Position numbers and translations under genes: made by a program. From NCBI GenBank assembly GCA_025464995.1, contig JAODMO010000054.1:93072-157071 (forward strand): a stretch of DNA of 64,000 nucleotides, given 5' to 3'. A model generated the notes under the pieces. It was given only the letters and a program-made list of their open reading frames with translations, searched no databases and was not told the DNA's origin. This DNA is from Microbacteriaceae bacterium. GTDB taxonomy: Bacteria > Actinomycetota > Actinomycetes > Actinomycetales > Microbacteriaceae. Shown here in pieces: positions 56,710 to 64,000 of the stretch (position 1 is its first letter; each line of letters opens with the position of its first letter).

Positions 56710-56769
56710 AGCGTTGAAAGCAATCATGCATGTGACAGAGCTGCACCTACTGAATGAGGCATCTACCGA

Positions 56770-57756
56770 ATGACGAGTACACGACCGCGAGACGACCACA
56801 GTGCGGAAGGCGTCAGCGCGAGCGTTTCCCAGGTTCGCGACCACGTGATCGGCGTCGACCTCGGTGGCACGAAGATTCGCGTAGGGATCGCCCGCTTGAC
56901 TGGTGAACTGATCGCTGAAAAGCGCACGGCAACGAGCAGCGACGGTTCGGACGCGATCGACCAGATCCATTCACTCGTGTTGGAACTGTGCGATTCCACG
57001 GGTCTGACGATCGATCGGGTATTGGCGACTGGCGTCGGCGGTGCTGGTGTTCCAGATGCGACGGGTGCTTCGTTCGACCTCGCACCGAATCTCACAGCCC
57101 TTGGCGGTATCCCGTTCCGTGATCGACTGGGCAAGCTCCTTGGCCACCCTGTCGTGCTCGAGAACGACGTCAACGTCTCGGCCGTCGGAGAGCTGGTAGC
57201 CGGCCTGGGTCGAGGCCACTCCAATTTCGTCTTCGTCGCGGTCGGAACCGGGATCGGAATGGGAATTGTTGTCAACGGCGCGCTGCTCCGGGGCGCCAAC
57301 GGCGCCGCCGGTGAGATCGGTTTTCTTCCCATCGGCGCCGACCCGCTCTCCCCGGCGAACCAGGTGCGGGGCCCGCTCGAGGAGGTCACCGCAGGCGACG
57401 CTATTTCCCGACGGTTCCTCGCCGGCGCCGGCGCCGCGCTGTCGCCCAAGGAGATCTTCGAGATCGCCGCAAGCGGAGATGAAACCGCTATTGATGCGGT
57501 AGATGAAGAGGCGCGTTGGCTGGCCATGGGCATCATCGCTGTCAACGCCGTGCTCGACCCGGAAATCGTCATCCTCGGCGGCGGTATCGGCTCACGGCCA
57601 GATCTGCTTCCTCGCATCACCTCCTGGCTCATCCGACTTGGCCAGCCCAACCTCAACGTACGCACAAGTGAGCTCGGTTCGTTGGCCCCGGTTATAGGGG
57701 CCGCGACGATCGCCGCGGAAGCCGCGGCCGCGGCCCAGAAAGGTATTTCCCAATGA
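56770..57756 (+). CDS. ROK-family sugar kinase homologue
   Basis: A 328-residue protein. ATP-binding VIGVDLGGTKIRVGIA (about 27-42), candidate catalytic Asp in VVLENDVNVSAVGE, VGTGIGMGIVVNG, GEIGFLPIG and VILGGGIGSRPDLL follow glucokinase/ManNAc kinases. The usual CxCGxxGCxE zinc motif is absent: the region after GEIGFLPIG reads ADPLSPANQVRGPLEEV. It likely phosphorylates the imported sugar. Its stop overlaps the permease start (ATGA). Confidence 0.88.
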   Translation: MTSTRPRDDHSAEGVSASVSQVRDHVIGVDLGGTKIRVGIARLTGELIAEKRTATSSDGSDAIDQIHSLVLELCDSTGLTIDRVLATGVGGAGVPDATGASFDLAPNLTALGGIPFRDRLGKLLGHPVVLENDVNVSAVGELVAGLGRGHSNFVFVAVGTGIGMGIVVNGALLRGANGAAGEIGFLPIGADPLSPANQVRGPLEEVTAGDAISRRFLAGAGAALSPKEIFEIAASGDETAIDAVDEEARWLAMGIIAVNAVLDPEIVILGGGIGSRPDLLPRITSWLIRLGQPNLNVRTSELGSLAPVIGAATIAAEAAAAAQKGISQ

Positions 57757-58730
57757 GCACTCAAGCTCAAATCGAACCCCGTTTTCGCGAGAAGTTCGCC
57801 ACGGTCAAGTGGAGTGATTACGTCGTCTATATCGGCTTTGTGCTGGTATTCGTGTTCTTCGCCGTCACGCAGACGCAGTACTTCCTGAACCCGACAAATC
57901 TCACGAACATCATCATTCAGGCAGCGCCGATCACCATCATGGCCATCGGAATGGTCTTCGTGCTCAGCACCGGTGAGATCGACCTCTCCATCGGTTCTAT
58001 CGTCGCGCTCTCCGCCCTCACAGCGGGTGTGGTGCTGCAAACGACCGACCAGTGGTGGCTCGCGGCTCTAGCCGGGCTTGCTATCGGGGCGACGGTAGGG
58101 GTCATCAACGGCATCTTCATCACTTGGGTGCGCTTACCCTCTTTTCTCGTGACGCTCGCCACGATGGGCCTTGTCGCGGGTCTCGCACGCCAACTGACCG
58201 ACCTGCAGTCGGTACCCGTCACCGACAAGACGTTCGTCTGGATCTTCGGTGGCGGCAACCTCCTGGGGGTGCCCATAATGCTGTGGTGGACCGCCGCAGC
58301 GGTTCTCGTCGGTTGGCACCTGCTGCGGCAACGTCGTTACGGTGCACACGTGCTGGCCGTCGGCAACAGCGCCGCGGCATCCCGGGTCAGCGGCATCAAA
58401 GTCAACCGTGTCCGGCTCATGGTCTTCATCGGTAGCGCGGTTACAGCGGCGCTGGCCGGCCTTCTCTACGCCGGCCGTCTACAGGGTGCCAGATATACGT
58501 TGGGCGAAACCGACCTGATGACGGTGATTGCGGCCGCCATCGTCGGAGGCACGAGCCTTTTCGGCGGCAAAGGAACAGTCATCGGAGCGCTCATCGGAAG
58601 TCTTCTCATGAGCATGATCAATAACGGACTCATCCTCTCCGGACTCAATGTCTCGCAGCAGATGATTGTGCGAGGCGCCATCATCCTGATCGCGGTGTCG
58701 TTCTCGCTCCGTGGCAAAAAGAATAGCTAG
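57753..58730 (+). CDS. sugar-type (RbsC-like) ABC transporter permease
   Basis: A 325-residue permease with eight to ten helices, including NIIIQAAPITIMAIGMVFVLSTGEIDLSIGSIVAL and the GGTSLFGGKGTVIGALIGSLLM segment typical of the ribose/xylose/galactofuranose branched permease family. It takes substrate from the two binding proteins and is driven by the ATPase at 59994. Confidence 0.93.
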   Translation: MSTQAQIEPRFREKFATVKWSDYVVYIGFVLVFVFFAVTQTQYFLNPTNLTNIIIQAAPITIMAIGMVFVLSTGEIDLSIGSIVALSALTAGVVLQTTDQWWLAALAGLAIGATVGVINGIFITWVRLPSFLVTLATMGLVAGLARQLTDLQSVPVTDKTFVWIFGGGNLLGVPIMLWWTAAAVLVGWHLLRQRRYGAHVLAVGNSAAASRVSGIKVNRVRLMVFIGSAVTAALAGLLYAGRLQGARYTLGETDLMTVIAAAIVGGTSLFGGKGTVIGALIGSLLMSMINNGLILSGLNVSQQMIVRGAIILIAVSFSLRGKKNS

Positions 58731-58741
58731 AAGGAAAACCG

Positions 58742-59968
58742 ATGTTCTTGAACCTGCTCCGACGCCGCAATCCCGCATTTCTCGAAGCGATTGCGGAACT
58801 CCATCGTGAAGGCGCGCTCCCCACCAACACCTTCGCAATCGATCTCGACGCTGTGAGCCGCAACGCCGGAGCGTTCGTCGCGGAGACCGCCCGACTCGGC
58901 CTGCAACCCTTCGCCATGACCAAGCAGATTGGTCGCAACCCGGACGTCTCGAGAGTGCTCGTCGAAGCGGGCCTCACTCACGCCGTCGGGGTAGACCTGC
59001 AATGCGCTATCGCCGCTGCCACCGGCGGACTGCGGATCGGCCATCTGGGCCACCTCGTCCAGATTCCCCGGCATGAGGCCGCCATCGCCGCTTCTCTCGA
59101 GCCTTTGTACTGGACGGTCTTCAACGAGGCCAAGGCCCGCGAGGCGGGCGTCGCCGCGCTGAGCCGCGGTCGCGTTCAGGATGTGCTCCTACGAGTCGTT
59201 CACGAAGGAGACCGCTTCTACACCGGGCACGAAGGCGGCTTCCCCCTGGAGGGGATCGTCGCTGCAGCCGATCTCATAGACGCCATCCCCGGTGTCAGAT
59301 TCGCAGGCATCACGACCTTCCCCGCAACACTCTTCGATCCAGAACGAGGCACCGCCGAGGCTACGCCGAACAGGTCCACTCTGACGGCCGCTGTTCAGCT
59401 CTTGAGGGCGGCTGGTCGCACGGGTATCCAGGTGAACGCGCCGGGCACAACTTCGGTATCGGTGCTGGAGGCGCTCGCGGATGCCGGTGCTACTCAGGTA
59501 GAGCCAGGTCACGGCCTGACCGGGACAACCCCCGCTCACGCGGTCAGTGACCTCGTGGAGGAACCCGCGATTGCCTACGTCAGCGAGGTTTCGCACCTCC
59601 ACAACGATCGCGCATACGTCTTCGGGGGCGGTTTGTACGTAGACCCGGTGCTGGCTGGAGTGGGGACGTCGGCGATTGTGGTCGCGACGGGCCGCAATGC
59701 TTCGTCGGCGACCGTTCCTGTCGCAGACCTCGACACGCTCCCTGTCGAGATGCCAGCGCCAGATGCGATTGATTATTACGCCACCATCCCTCTGAACGGA
59801 CGCACGGACGTCGCGGTGGGTGACACCGTCATCTTCGGATTCCGCCCCCAGGTCTTCGTCACGAGAGCCAACACGGCGGCCGTGTCCGGCGTCGGCACTG
59901 GAACGCACAAAGTGCAGGGCATCTGGGCGTCAGACGGTTCCGCCCCTCTCCACGTTCCGCACTCTTAA
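58742..59968 (+). CDS. YhfX-like PLP-dependent (alanine racemase-fold) protein
   Basis: A 408-residue protein. The layout matches E. coli YhfX: an N-terminal short helix pair, an alanine-racemase-like TIM barrel with the presumed PLP lysine Lys61 in LQPFAMTKQIGRNP, GHLGHLVQIPRHEA, HEGGFPLEGI, FAGITTFPATL, VNAPGTTSVSVL and EPGHGLTGTTPAHA, then a C-terminal beta domain ending RPQVFVTRANTAAVSG. The reaction is unknown. In E. coli, yhfX lies in an operon with php; here a phosphotriesterase-like gene is in the same operon, which strengthens the link. Confidence 0.85.
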   Translation: MFLNLLRRRNPAFLEAIAELHREGALPTNTFAIDLDAVSRNAGAFVAETARLGLQPFAMTKQIGRNPDVSRVLVEAGLTHAVGVDLQCAIAAATGGLRIGHLGHLVQIPRHEAAIAASLEPLYWTVFNEAKAREAGVAALSRGRVQDVLLRVVHEGDRFYTGHEGGFPLEGIVAAADLIDAIPGVRFAGITTFPATLFDPERGTAEATPNRSTLTAAVQLLRAAGRTGIQVNAPGTTSVSVLEALADAGATQVEPGHGLTGTTPAHAVSDLVEEPAIAYVSEVSHLHNDRAYVFGGGLYVDPVLAGVGTSAIVVATGRNASSATVPVADLDTLPVEMPAPDAIDYYATIPLNGRTDVAVGDTVIFGFRPQVFVTRANTAAVSGVGTGTHKVQGIWASDGSAPLHVPHS

Positions 59969-59993
59969 TCACTACGTACGATTGGAACCCAGC

Positions 59994-60776
59994 ATGCCCA
60001 ACGAAACAGGTCTTCTCGAGAAGGCAATCCCCGAGAGCCCGGCTCAAACGCCTCTGCGGCTCGTCGGCATCCACAAGAACTTCGGCGGCGTCGTGGCCAT
60101 CAAGAAATTCGACCTGGACGTGCGCAAGGGTGAGATCGTCGCGCTCGTCGGTGACAACGGCGCCGGCAAATCGACTCTCATCAAGATCATCTCCGGCCTG
60201 TACCAGCCCTCCGATGGTGAGATCTGGCTCGACGGGCAGCCAGCAAACTTTCGCGACGCCTCCGACGCCCGCGCGAAAGGCGTCGAGGTTGTCTACCAAG
60301 ACCTCGCACTAGTGGTGGATCAGCCCGTCTACATGAACATGTTCCTCGGTCGTGAGATCACGACCGGTCCATTGAGGATTCTCGACCGCAAACGAATGGC
60401 GACGGAGACGCAACAGCTCGTTGATGCACTCGACGTGCGCATCCCTTCTGCCAAAGCAACTTTGAGCGACCTCTCCGGAGGACAGCGTCAAGGCGTCGCG
60501 ATCTGTCGGGCGACCCACTGGGCATCGAGTCTCGTCCTGCTCGACGAACCCACAGCGGCGCTCGGAGTAGCCGAGACCGCGAAAGTGGAGGAGCTCATCC
60601 TGAAGCTGAAAGCGAGAGGTGCGGCCATCCTGATTGTGAGTCACAACATGGATCAGGTGTTTCGTATTGCCGATCGCGTCTCGGTGCTCAGACGCGGCAC
60701 CCAGGTGGGCACGCGCGTTCTTGCCGACACCACGCACAATGAACTCGTCGCCATGATCACAGGGCTCAGCTCGTGA
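59994..60776 (+). CDS. sugar-type ABC transporter ATP-binding protein (single domain)
   Basis: A 260-residue ATPase. Walker A GDNGAGKST (about 51-59), the Q-loop-like EVVYQDLALV, signature LSGGQRQ, LVLLDEPTAALG and VSHNMDQVFRIADRV. Most RbsA proteins have two such domains; this is a one-domain form (FrcA-like), so two copies should pair. ATG 59994. The stop overlaps the SIS gene start by 4 nt. Confidence 0.92.
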   Translation: MPNETGLLEKAIPESPAQTPLRLVGIHKNFGGVVAIKKFDLDVRKGEIVALVGDNGAGKSTLIKIISGLYQPSDGEIWLDGQPANFRDASDARAKGVEVVYQDLALVVDQPVYMNMFLGREITTGPLRILDRKRMATETQQLVDALDVRIPSAKATLSDLSGGQRQGVAICRATHWASSLVLLDEPTAALGVAETAKVEELILKLKARGAAILIVSHNMDQVFRIADRVSVLRRGTQVGTRVLADTTHNELVAMITGLSS

Positions 60777-61864
60777 CAACGCTGGAGTCGGCCGTGGTGC
60801 CGGGGAAACACCTGCGATCCGAGATTGCCGAACAGCCCGACCGCTGGCGCGATCTGGTCTCGACTCAGCGCGCGGCAGTCGATGCTGCCGCGGAAACGAT
60901 CCGTTTGGCTGCCCCCGAGCTGATCGTCTTTGCGGCACGCGGATCCAGCGACCATGCCGCGCAGTATGGCCAATATCTTGCTCATAACCTGCTTCAGGTG
61001 CCCGCAATGCTCGCGACCCCCGCGACCGCGAGCGCCTTCGGTGTTGCGCTGAGATATCCGAGATCGGTCATGCTGGCTGTCTCTCAATCCGGAGAGTCTC
61101 CAGACCTTCTCGAGACCGTGCGACTGACACGAAACGCTCAAGTTCCGGTCGTCGGATTCACCAACAACGAGAGCAGCGCGTTAGCCGGACTCAGTAACGT
61201 ACACGTGCCGTTGACAGCGGGACCGGAGCTGTCGGTCGCAGCGACCAAGACCTACACTGCTGAGATTCTCGCCCTGTACCTCGTGCTCTCCCGCGCCCAC
61301 GGCTCGAACTGGGATCATCTCGAGCGCGCAGTAGAGGCCGCGGCCGCCGCGGCAGAGCGCACCATCTCCGATGCCGAGGCGTCGTCAGCCGTTCTTGCAG
61401 AAGCCCTCAAAAATGAAAGCCGAGTCCTCGTCGTGGGGCGGGGCTACTCGATGGCGTCAGCAAAGGAGGGCGCCCTCAAGCTGATGGAGACAAACGCCAT
61501 CGCGGCGTCCGGTTGGAGCGTGGCGGATGCCACGCACGGCCCCCTCGGGCAGGTCATCGCCGGAACGCCCGTCGTGGTGTTGACCGCGAGCCCGGGCGGA
61601 CGCGAATCCGTTGCCACCTTCAGTTCCGCGGCCGCTGCCCTGGGGGCCGAGCTGATCGTCATCGGTGACCAAGGACTTGATGAGAGCACACCCGTGTATT
61701 CGCGGATTCCGCTCCCTGCGCTCAGCGAGTTCGGTGTCGCCGACGAGCTCATCCCACTCATCGAGATCCTGCCCCTGCAGCAGCTCGCCCTCGCCCTCGC
61801 CCTCGAACGTGGGCTGGATCCAGACCAACCGGCGGGCCTGAACAAGGTGACGAGGACCCATTAG
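60773..61864 (+). CDS. double-SIS-domain sugar-phosphate isomerase/deaminase (AgaS/GlmS-like)
   Basis: A 363-residue protein with two SIS domains. The first has FAARGSSDHAAQYGQYLAHN and AVSQSGESPDLLETVRLTR, which bind the sugar phosphate. The second has VVGRGYSMASAKEGALKLMETNAI and ADATHGPLGQVIAGTPVV. The layout matches the isomerase half of GlmS and the stand-alone aminosugar-phosphate deaminases/isomerases. It would act after a kinase step on an amino-sugar phosphate. Its TAG is directly followed by the next ATG. Confidence 0.88.
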   Translation: MTTLESAVVPGKHLRSEIAEQPDRWRDLVSTQRAAVDAAAETIRLAAPELIVFAARGSSDHAAQYGQYLAHNLLQVPAMLATPATASAFGVALRYPRSVMLAVSQSGESPDLLETVRLTRNAQVPVVGFTNNESSALAGLSNVHVPLTAGPELSVAATKTYTAEILALYLVLSRAHGSNWDHLERAVEAAAAAAERTISDAEASSAVLAEALKNESRVLVVGRGYSMASAKEGALKLMETNAIAASGWSVADATHGPLGQVIAGTPVVVLTASPGGRESVATFSSAAAALGAELIVIGDQGLDESTPVYSRIPLPALSEFGVADELIPLIEILPLQQLALALALERGLDPDQPAGLNKVTRTH

Positions 61865-62896
61865 ATGGCTGCCGTGCTCAAGCAGGGTGGCACTGGCACT
61901 GTCCAGACGGTGCTCGGGCCGGTCGCAGCTGGATCCCTAGGTCGGGTCATGGTGCACGAGCACCTCCTGTCGCTGGTGCCTGGACCATGGCTGAGCGGCG
62001 GACGGTCGGATGATCGAGTCGACCTCGCCGTACGTGCGCTCTCGTCGCTAGCCGGATCCGGAGTCGGCACGGTCGTCGACATCAGCCCCTACGGCGTCGT
62101 TGGCCGAGACGAGGATGGTTCCAACGCGGCGTTGCTCCAACAGATCGCCAGAAAGACCGGGCTCAACATCGTGTCGGGTACCGCCGTGTATCTCGAGGCG
62201 TACTCGCCACAGTGGGCTCTCGAGGCGACGTTGTCGGAATTGACCGCCCGTTTCATTGCGGACGCCACTTCGGGAATCGGTGATTCGGGAGTGGTTGCGG
62301 GAGTGCTGGGCGAGCAGGCTACCAGTCTGGGCGAGATCACGCCGCACGAAGAAAAGTGCCTGCGAGCAAGTGCTCGGGCTGCTCGGGCCACTGGTCTGAG
62401 CATAATGACACACACCACCCACGGCACCATGGCCCATGAGCAGGTCGGGATCCTCTCCTCCGAAGGGGTCGACCTCGAATCTGTGGTGATCGGCCATATG
62501 GACACCCAGCTGAGCATCGATTTCGTGCGCAGGGTCAACGATCGTGGCGTCGGCGTCGCAATCGACACCATCGGTAAGGAGACATGGGAGTTCTTCCTCG
62601 AACCGCCGGCGCTTGGACGAGCCGACGGTGAGTTCGTGAAGAAAGCCTTTCACCGAGCCGACGCACAACGAGCAGATATGGTCGCCGCGCTCGTCGAGGA
62701 CGGACGAACCGAGACCATTTTCCTCGCCTCGGACCTGACAGGAACGGAGGTCTATATGAACCCGGCGACACACGGTCACATGGGTTACAACTATCTTGTA
62801 GATGTGTTCCTGCCTCAACTATTGGAGCGCGGGGTGACAGAGGCGGATTGTCACACCATGCTGGTCGCAAACCCGGCACGACTCCTGGCCTCTTGA
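61865..62896 (+). CDS. phosphotriesterase-family (PHP-like) metallohydrolase
   Basis: A 343-residue TIM-barrel hydrolase. Metal ligands visible: His31 and His33 (VMVHEHLLS), Glu in VLGEQATSLG (as in E. coli PHP rather than a carbamylated Lys), His in IMTHTTHG, His in VIGHMDTQLS and Asp in FLASDLTG. Family members hydrolyse lactones, phosphoesters or amide-like bonds. With a kinase and SIS protein in the operon, a sugar-derived ester or lactone is plausible. Starts at the base after the SIS stop; last gene of the operon. Confidence 0.87.
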   Translation: MAAVLKQGGTGTVQTVLGPVAAGSLGRVMVHEHLLSLVPGPWLSGGRSDDRVDLAVRALSSLAGSGVGTVVDISPYGVVGRDEDGSNAALLQQIARKTGLNIVSGTAVYLEAYSPQWALEATLSELTARFIADATSGIGDSGVVAGVLGEQATSLGEITPHEEKCLRASARAARATGLSIMTHTTHGTMAHEQVGILSSEGVDLESVVIGHMDTQLSIDFVRRVNDRGVGVAIDTIGKETWEFFLEPPALGRADGEFVKKAFHRADAQRADMVAALVEDGRTETIFLASDLTGTEVYMNPATHGHMGYNYLVDVFLPQLLERGVTEADCHTMLVANPARLLAS

Positions 62897-63401
62897 GGCG
62901 CCACGGATGACCGCGACAGGTCTGCCCGCGGGTTCGTCGATACTCGGCTGTGAACTCTGCGATCGGGCCGACACGGCACCCGAGCACACTTCGAGGCCCT
63001 GCTGTCGGCGCTCGAGCTCGGTCTGGCGGGGAACGCTCTTGGCCGCTGCCTGTGTCAGTGCGGCAGTACGCTGCCTTGGCTCGGCCGGCTGGACGAGTCG
63101 ATCGCCGGCCTCGAGAGTTGCGGCCAGTTTCGGTGGTCAGCCGAGTTGGGTCATTTCAATCATGCGTTGTGATGTAAATGTTCGGCCGAACGCGAGTAGC
63201 GCGACCAGGCGCGTGCAAAGACGCTAAAGGACGCGACTGAGTGCCCGTGCCGATGACGCCTTGCGGAGCCGCCGCTATCGATGCGAATTCATTGATGCGA
63301 TTCGAACTGTGGTCGGATGTGGGCAAAGTGTGGCAAAACGACTCGGCGGCTCTAACACCAAGCCCAGTCGCCAGAATCTGAGCCTACTGACCGGCTTCTT
63401 G
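62897..63401. other. gene-poor junction region with possible decayed ORFs
   Basis: About 500 bases follow the catabolic operon without an intact gene. Around 62990-63174 one frame reads like a TPR-type helix pair (HFEALLSALELGLAGNALGR, GRLDESIAGLE), possibly a fragment of a larger regulator. Around 63255-63400 a frame ends in GCGQSVAKRLGGSN, reminiscent of an integrase tail, and runs into the tRNA-Thr fragment. Both readings are weak. Composition falls toward the right. Confidence 0.3.
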
Positions 63402-63447
63402 TGGAGCCCCCTGTCGGATTCGAACCGACGACCCCCGCTTTACAAGT
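63402..63447 (-). repeat. 3'-half fragment of tRNA-Thr(UGU): attachment-site duplication
   Basis: On the minus strand, the anticodon loop CTTGTAA (anticodon TGT), the 3' anticodon strand, variable loop, full T-arm (GTCGG TTCGAAT CCGAC), acceptor 3' strand AGGGGGC and encoded TCCA are all present. The sequence just upstream cannot form the 5' acceptor, D-arm or 5' anticodon strand, so it is not a functional tRNA. Such 3' duplications mark the far end of an element inserted in a tRNA gene. By orientation the element extends to the right of the window. Confidence 0.8.
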
Positions 63448-63493
63448 GGAGCCGGGAGGTCTTTCGCCTCGACGAGATGACTCCAAGACCGCG

Positions 63494-63508
63494 GAGATCA
63501 ATGATCTC
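63494..63508. repeat. short palindrome
   Basis: GAGATCA, one base, TGATCTC: a perfect 7-bp inverted repeat just inside the putative element boundary. It could be a recombinase or regulator site; there is no direct evidence. Confidence 0.3.
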
Positions 63509-63538
63509 GGCGTGGTCTGATCTGGTGCGTTTACGTGG

Positions 63539-63562
63539 TTTTGCCCACAGTTGTGGGCAAAA
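63539..63562. terminator. perfect hairpin with flanking T/A runs
   Basis: TTTTGCCCAC (63539-63548) and GTGGGCAAAA (63553-63562) form a 10-bp stem with an AGTT loop. The A-run flanking one side and T-run the other make it look like a bidirectional intrinsic terminator. It lies downstream of the minus-strand gene at 63682. It might instead be an integrase arm site. Confidence 0.5.
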
Positions 63563-63681
63563 ATTGGGAATATCAAAGATGTCGGTGAGTTCGAGTGGCG
63601 AGTAACCCTGACGAACAAAAAATACTCGAGCGTAGATTTGTGTACGGCTAGGCACGATTCCCCTACGGCGAGTCATTCAGC

Positions 63682-63999
63682 TCAGTCGAGCAATCGAACC
63701 TTCTTTGCGCGCAAGCCTTTAGGCCCTGGCTCGGCGACTGTGAAGGCGACCAATGAATTGACCGTAAGTCGTTCCCACTCACTCTTCAACATGAACTCAT
63801 TGCGATGGAAGAAGAACTCTTCATCTCCTGCAAAAACAAAGGCGTACGACTTATCGACCGAAATGTTCTTGATCCACCCAATTCGACGCATCAAGGAATC
63901 GACGTCGACCACCCGTGCGCGTTGTTCAAGGCTCGTTCGAAACTCTCTGGCGCGACGAAAAAGAAAGGGTTCGGGGCTGGACTCTACCTCGACTTGCTC
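63682..63999 (-). CDS. protein with C-terminal cold-shock-like domain (5' end outside window)
   Basis: A GTG occurs at 63912, but the frame is open without a stop to the right window edge, adding at least 29 residues (SSPEPFLFRRAREF, TSLEQRARVVDVD). The gene is therefore probably longer. The last 70 residues look like a cold-shock/OB fold: GWIKNISVDKSYAFVF (RNP1-like), EEFFFHRNEF (RNP2-like FxFH) and VAFTVAEPGPKGLRAKKVRL. It should bind single-stranded nucleic acid. Codon use is much more AT-rich than elsewhere in the window, consistent with being part of an acquired element. Confidence 0.65.
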   Translation of the reverse strand, partial: EQVEVESSPEPFLFRRAREFRTSLEQRARVVDVDSLMRRIGWIKNISVDKSYAFVFAGDEEFFFHRNEFMLKSEWERLTVNSLVAFTVAEPGPKGLRAKKVRLLD

Positions 64000-64000
64000 G

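Noticed and set aside
63261..63605. 114-codon open frame containing SPLSDSNRRPPLYK
   Set aside because: This peptide is the usual conceptual translation of a tRNA 3' half read antisense, so the frame is not a gene across that point.

Overview
The window is high-GC actinobacterial DNA, most likely from a member of the Microbacteriaceae. The evidence is a fused ispDF gene downstream of carD, mycothiol synthase (mshD), a GlnR-type regulator next to mshD, SenX3-RegX3, SigK/RskA, many leaderless genes, and visible enrichment of GGATGC/GCATCC. No rRNA, CRISPR array or transposase was seen. All calls come from reading the sequence; no database search was run.

Edges. Both ends look like tRNA-associated integration sites. 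At the left, the last 49 codons of a tyrosine integrase point at the 3' end of tRNA-Lys(UUU). At the right, an isolated 3' half of tRNA-Thr(UGU) marks the start of AT-richer DNA that holds an incomplete cold-shock-domain gene.

Housekeeping core (about 0.3-35 kb). SigK/RskA comes first. Then come the phosphate genes: pstSCAB with a PHO box, a MutT1-like hydrolase, ppk1, and further on phoU divergent from senX3-regX3 with a second PHO-box-like array. mshD and glnR, a nitrobindin-like protein, ygfZ, a FUSC transporter and gpmA lie among them. The lpqE/carD/ispDF/cysS/rlmB block follows, then ugpC (shared sugar-importer ATPase) with a DUF4032 gene, a DsbA-like protein, nadE/pnuC, the metQ-metN-metI methionine importer and a secreted subtilisin.

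Variable zone (about 35-46 kb). This holds small lineage-specific genes (two paralogous 110-residue proteins, a DUF2231-Rieske fusion, DUF1992, BLUF photoreceptor), an ECF42-type sigma factor with its DGPF/YCII partner, and three decayed loci: a DUF3494 ice-binding remnant, a frameshifted DUF4097 gene and its truncated upstream partner.

Catabolic zone (about 45-63 kb). Two modules stand out. The first is a minus-strand operon of a cysteine hydrolase, a NitT/TauT-type ABC importer and an MFS transporter, facing a GntR regulator. The second is a divergently regulated operon with a ROK repressor, two substrate-binding lipoproteins, a ROK kinase homologue, ABC permease and ATPase, a YhfX-like PLP enzyme, a double-SIS protein and a phosphotriesterase-like hydrolase. 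It reads as one pathway for import and breakdown of an unknown, probably amino-sugar-related compound, and is the best candidate here for an undescribed system.
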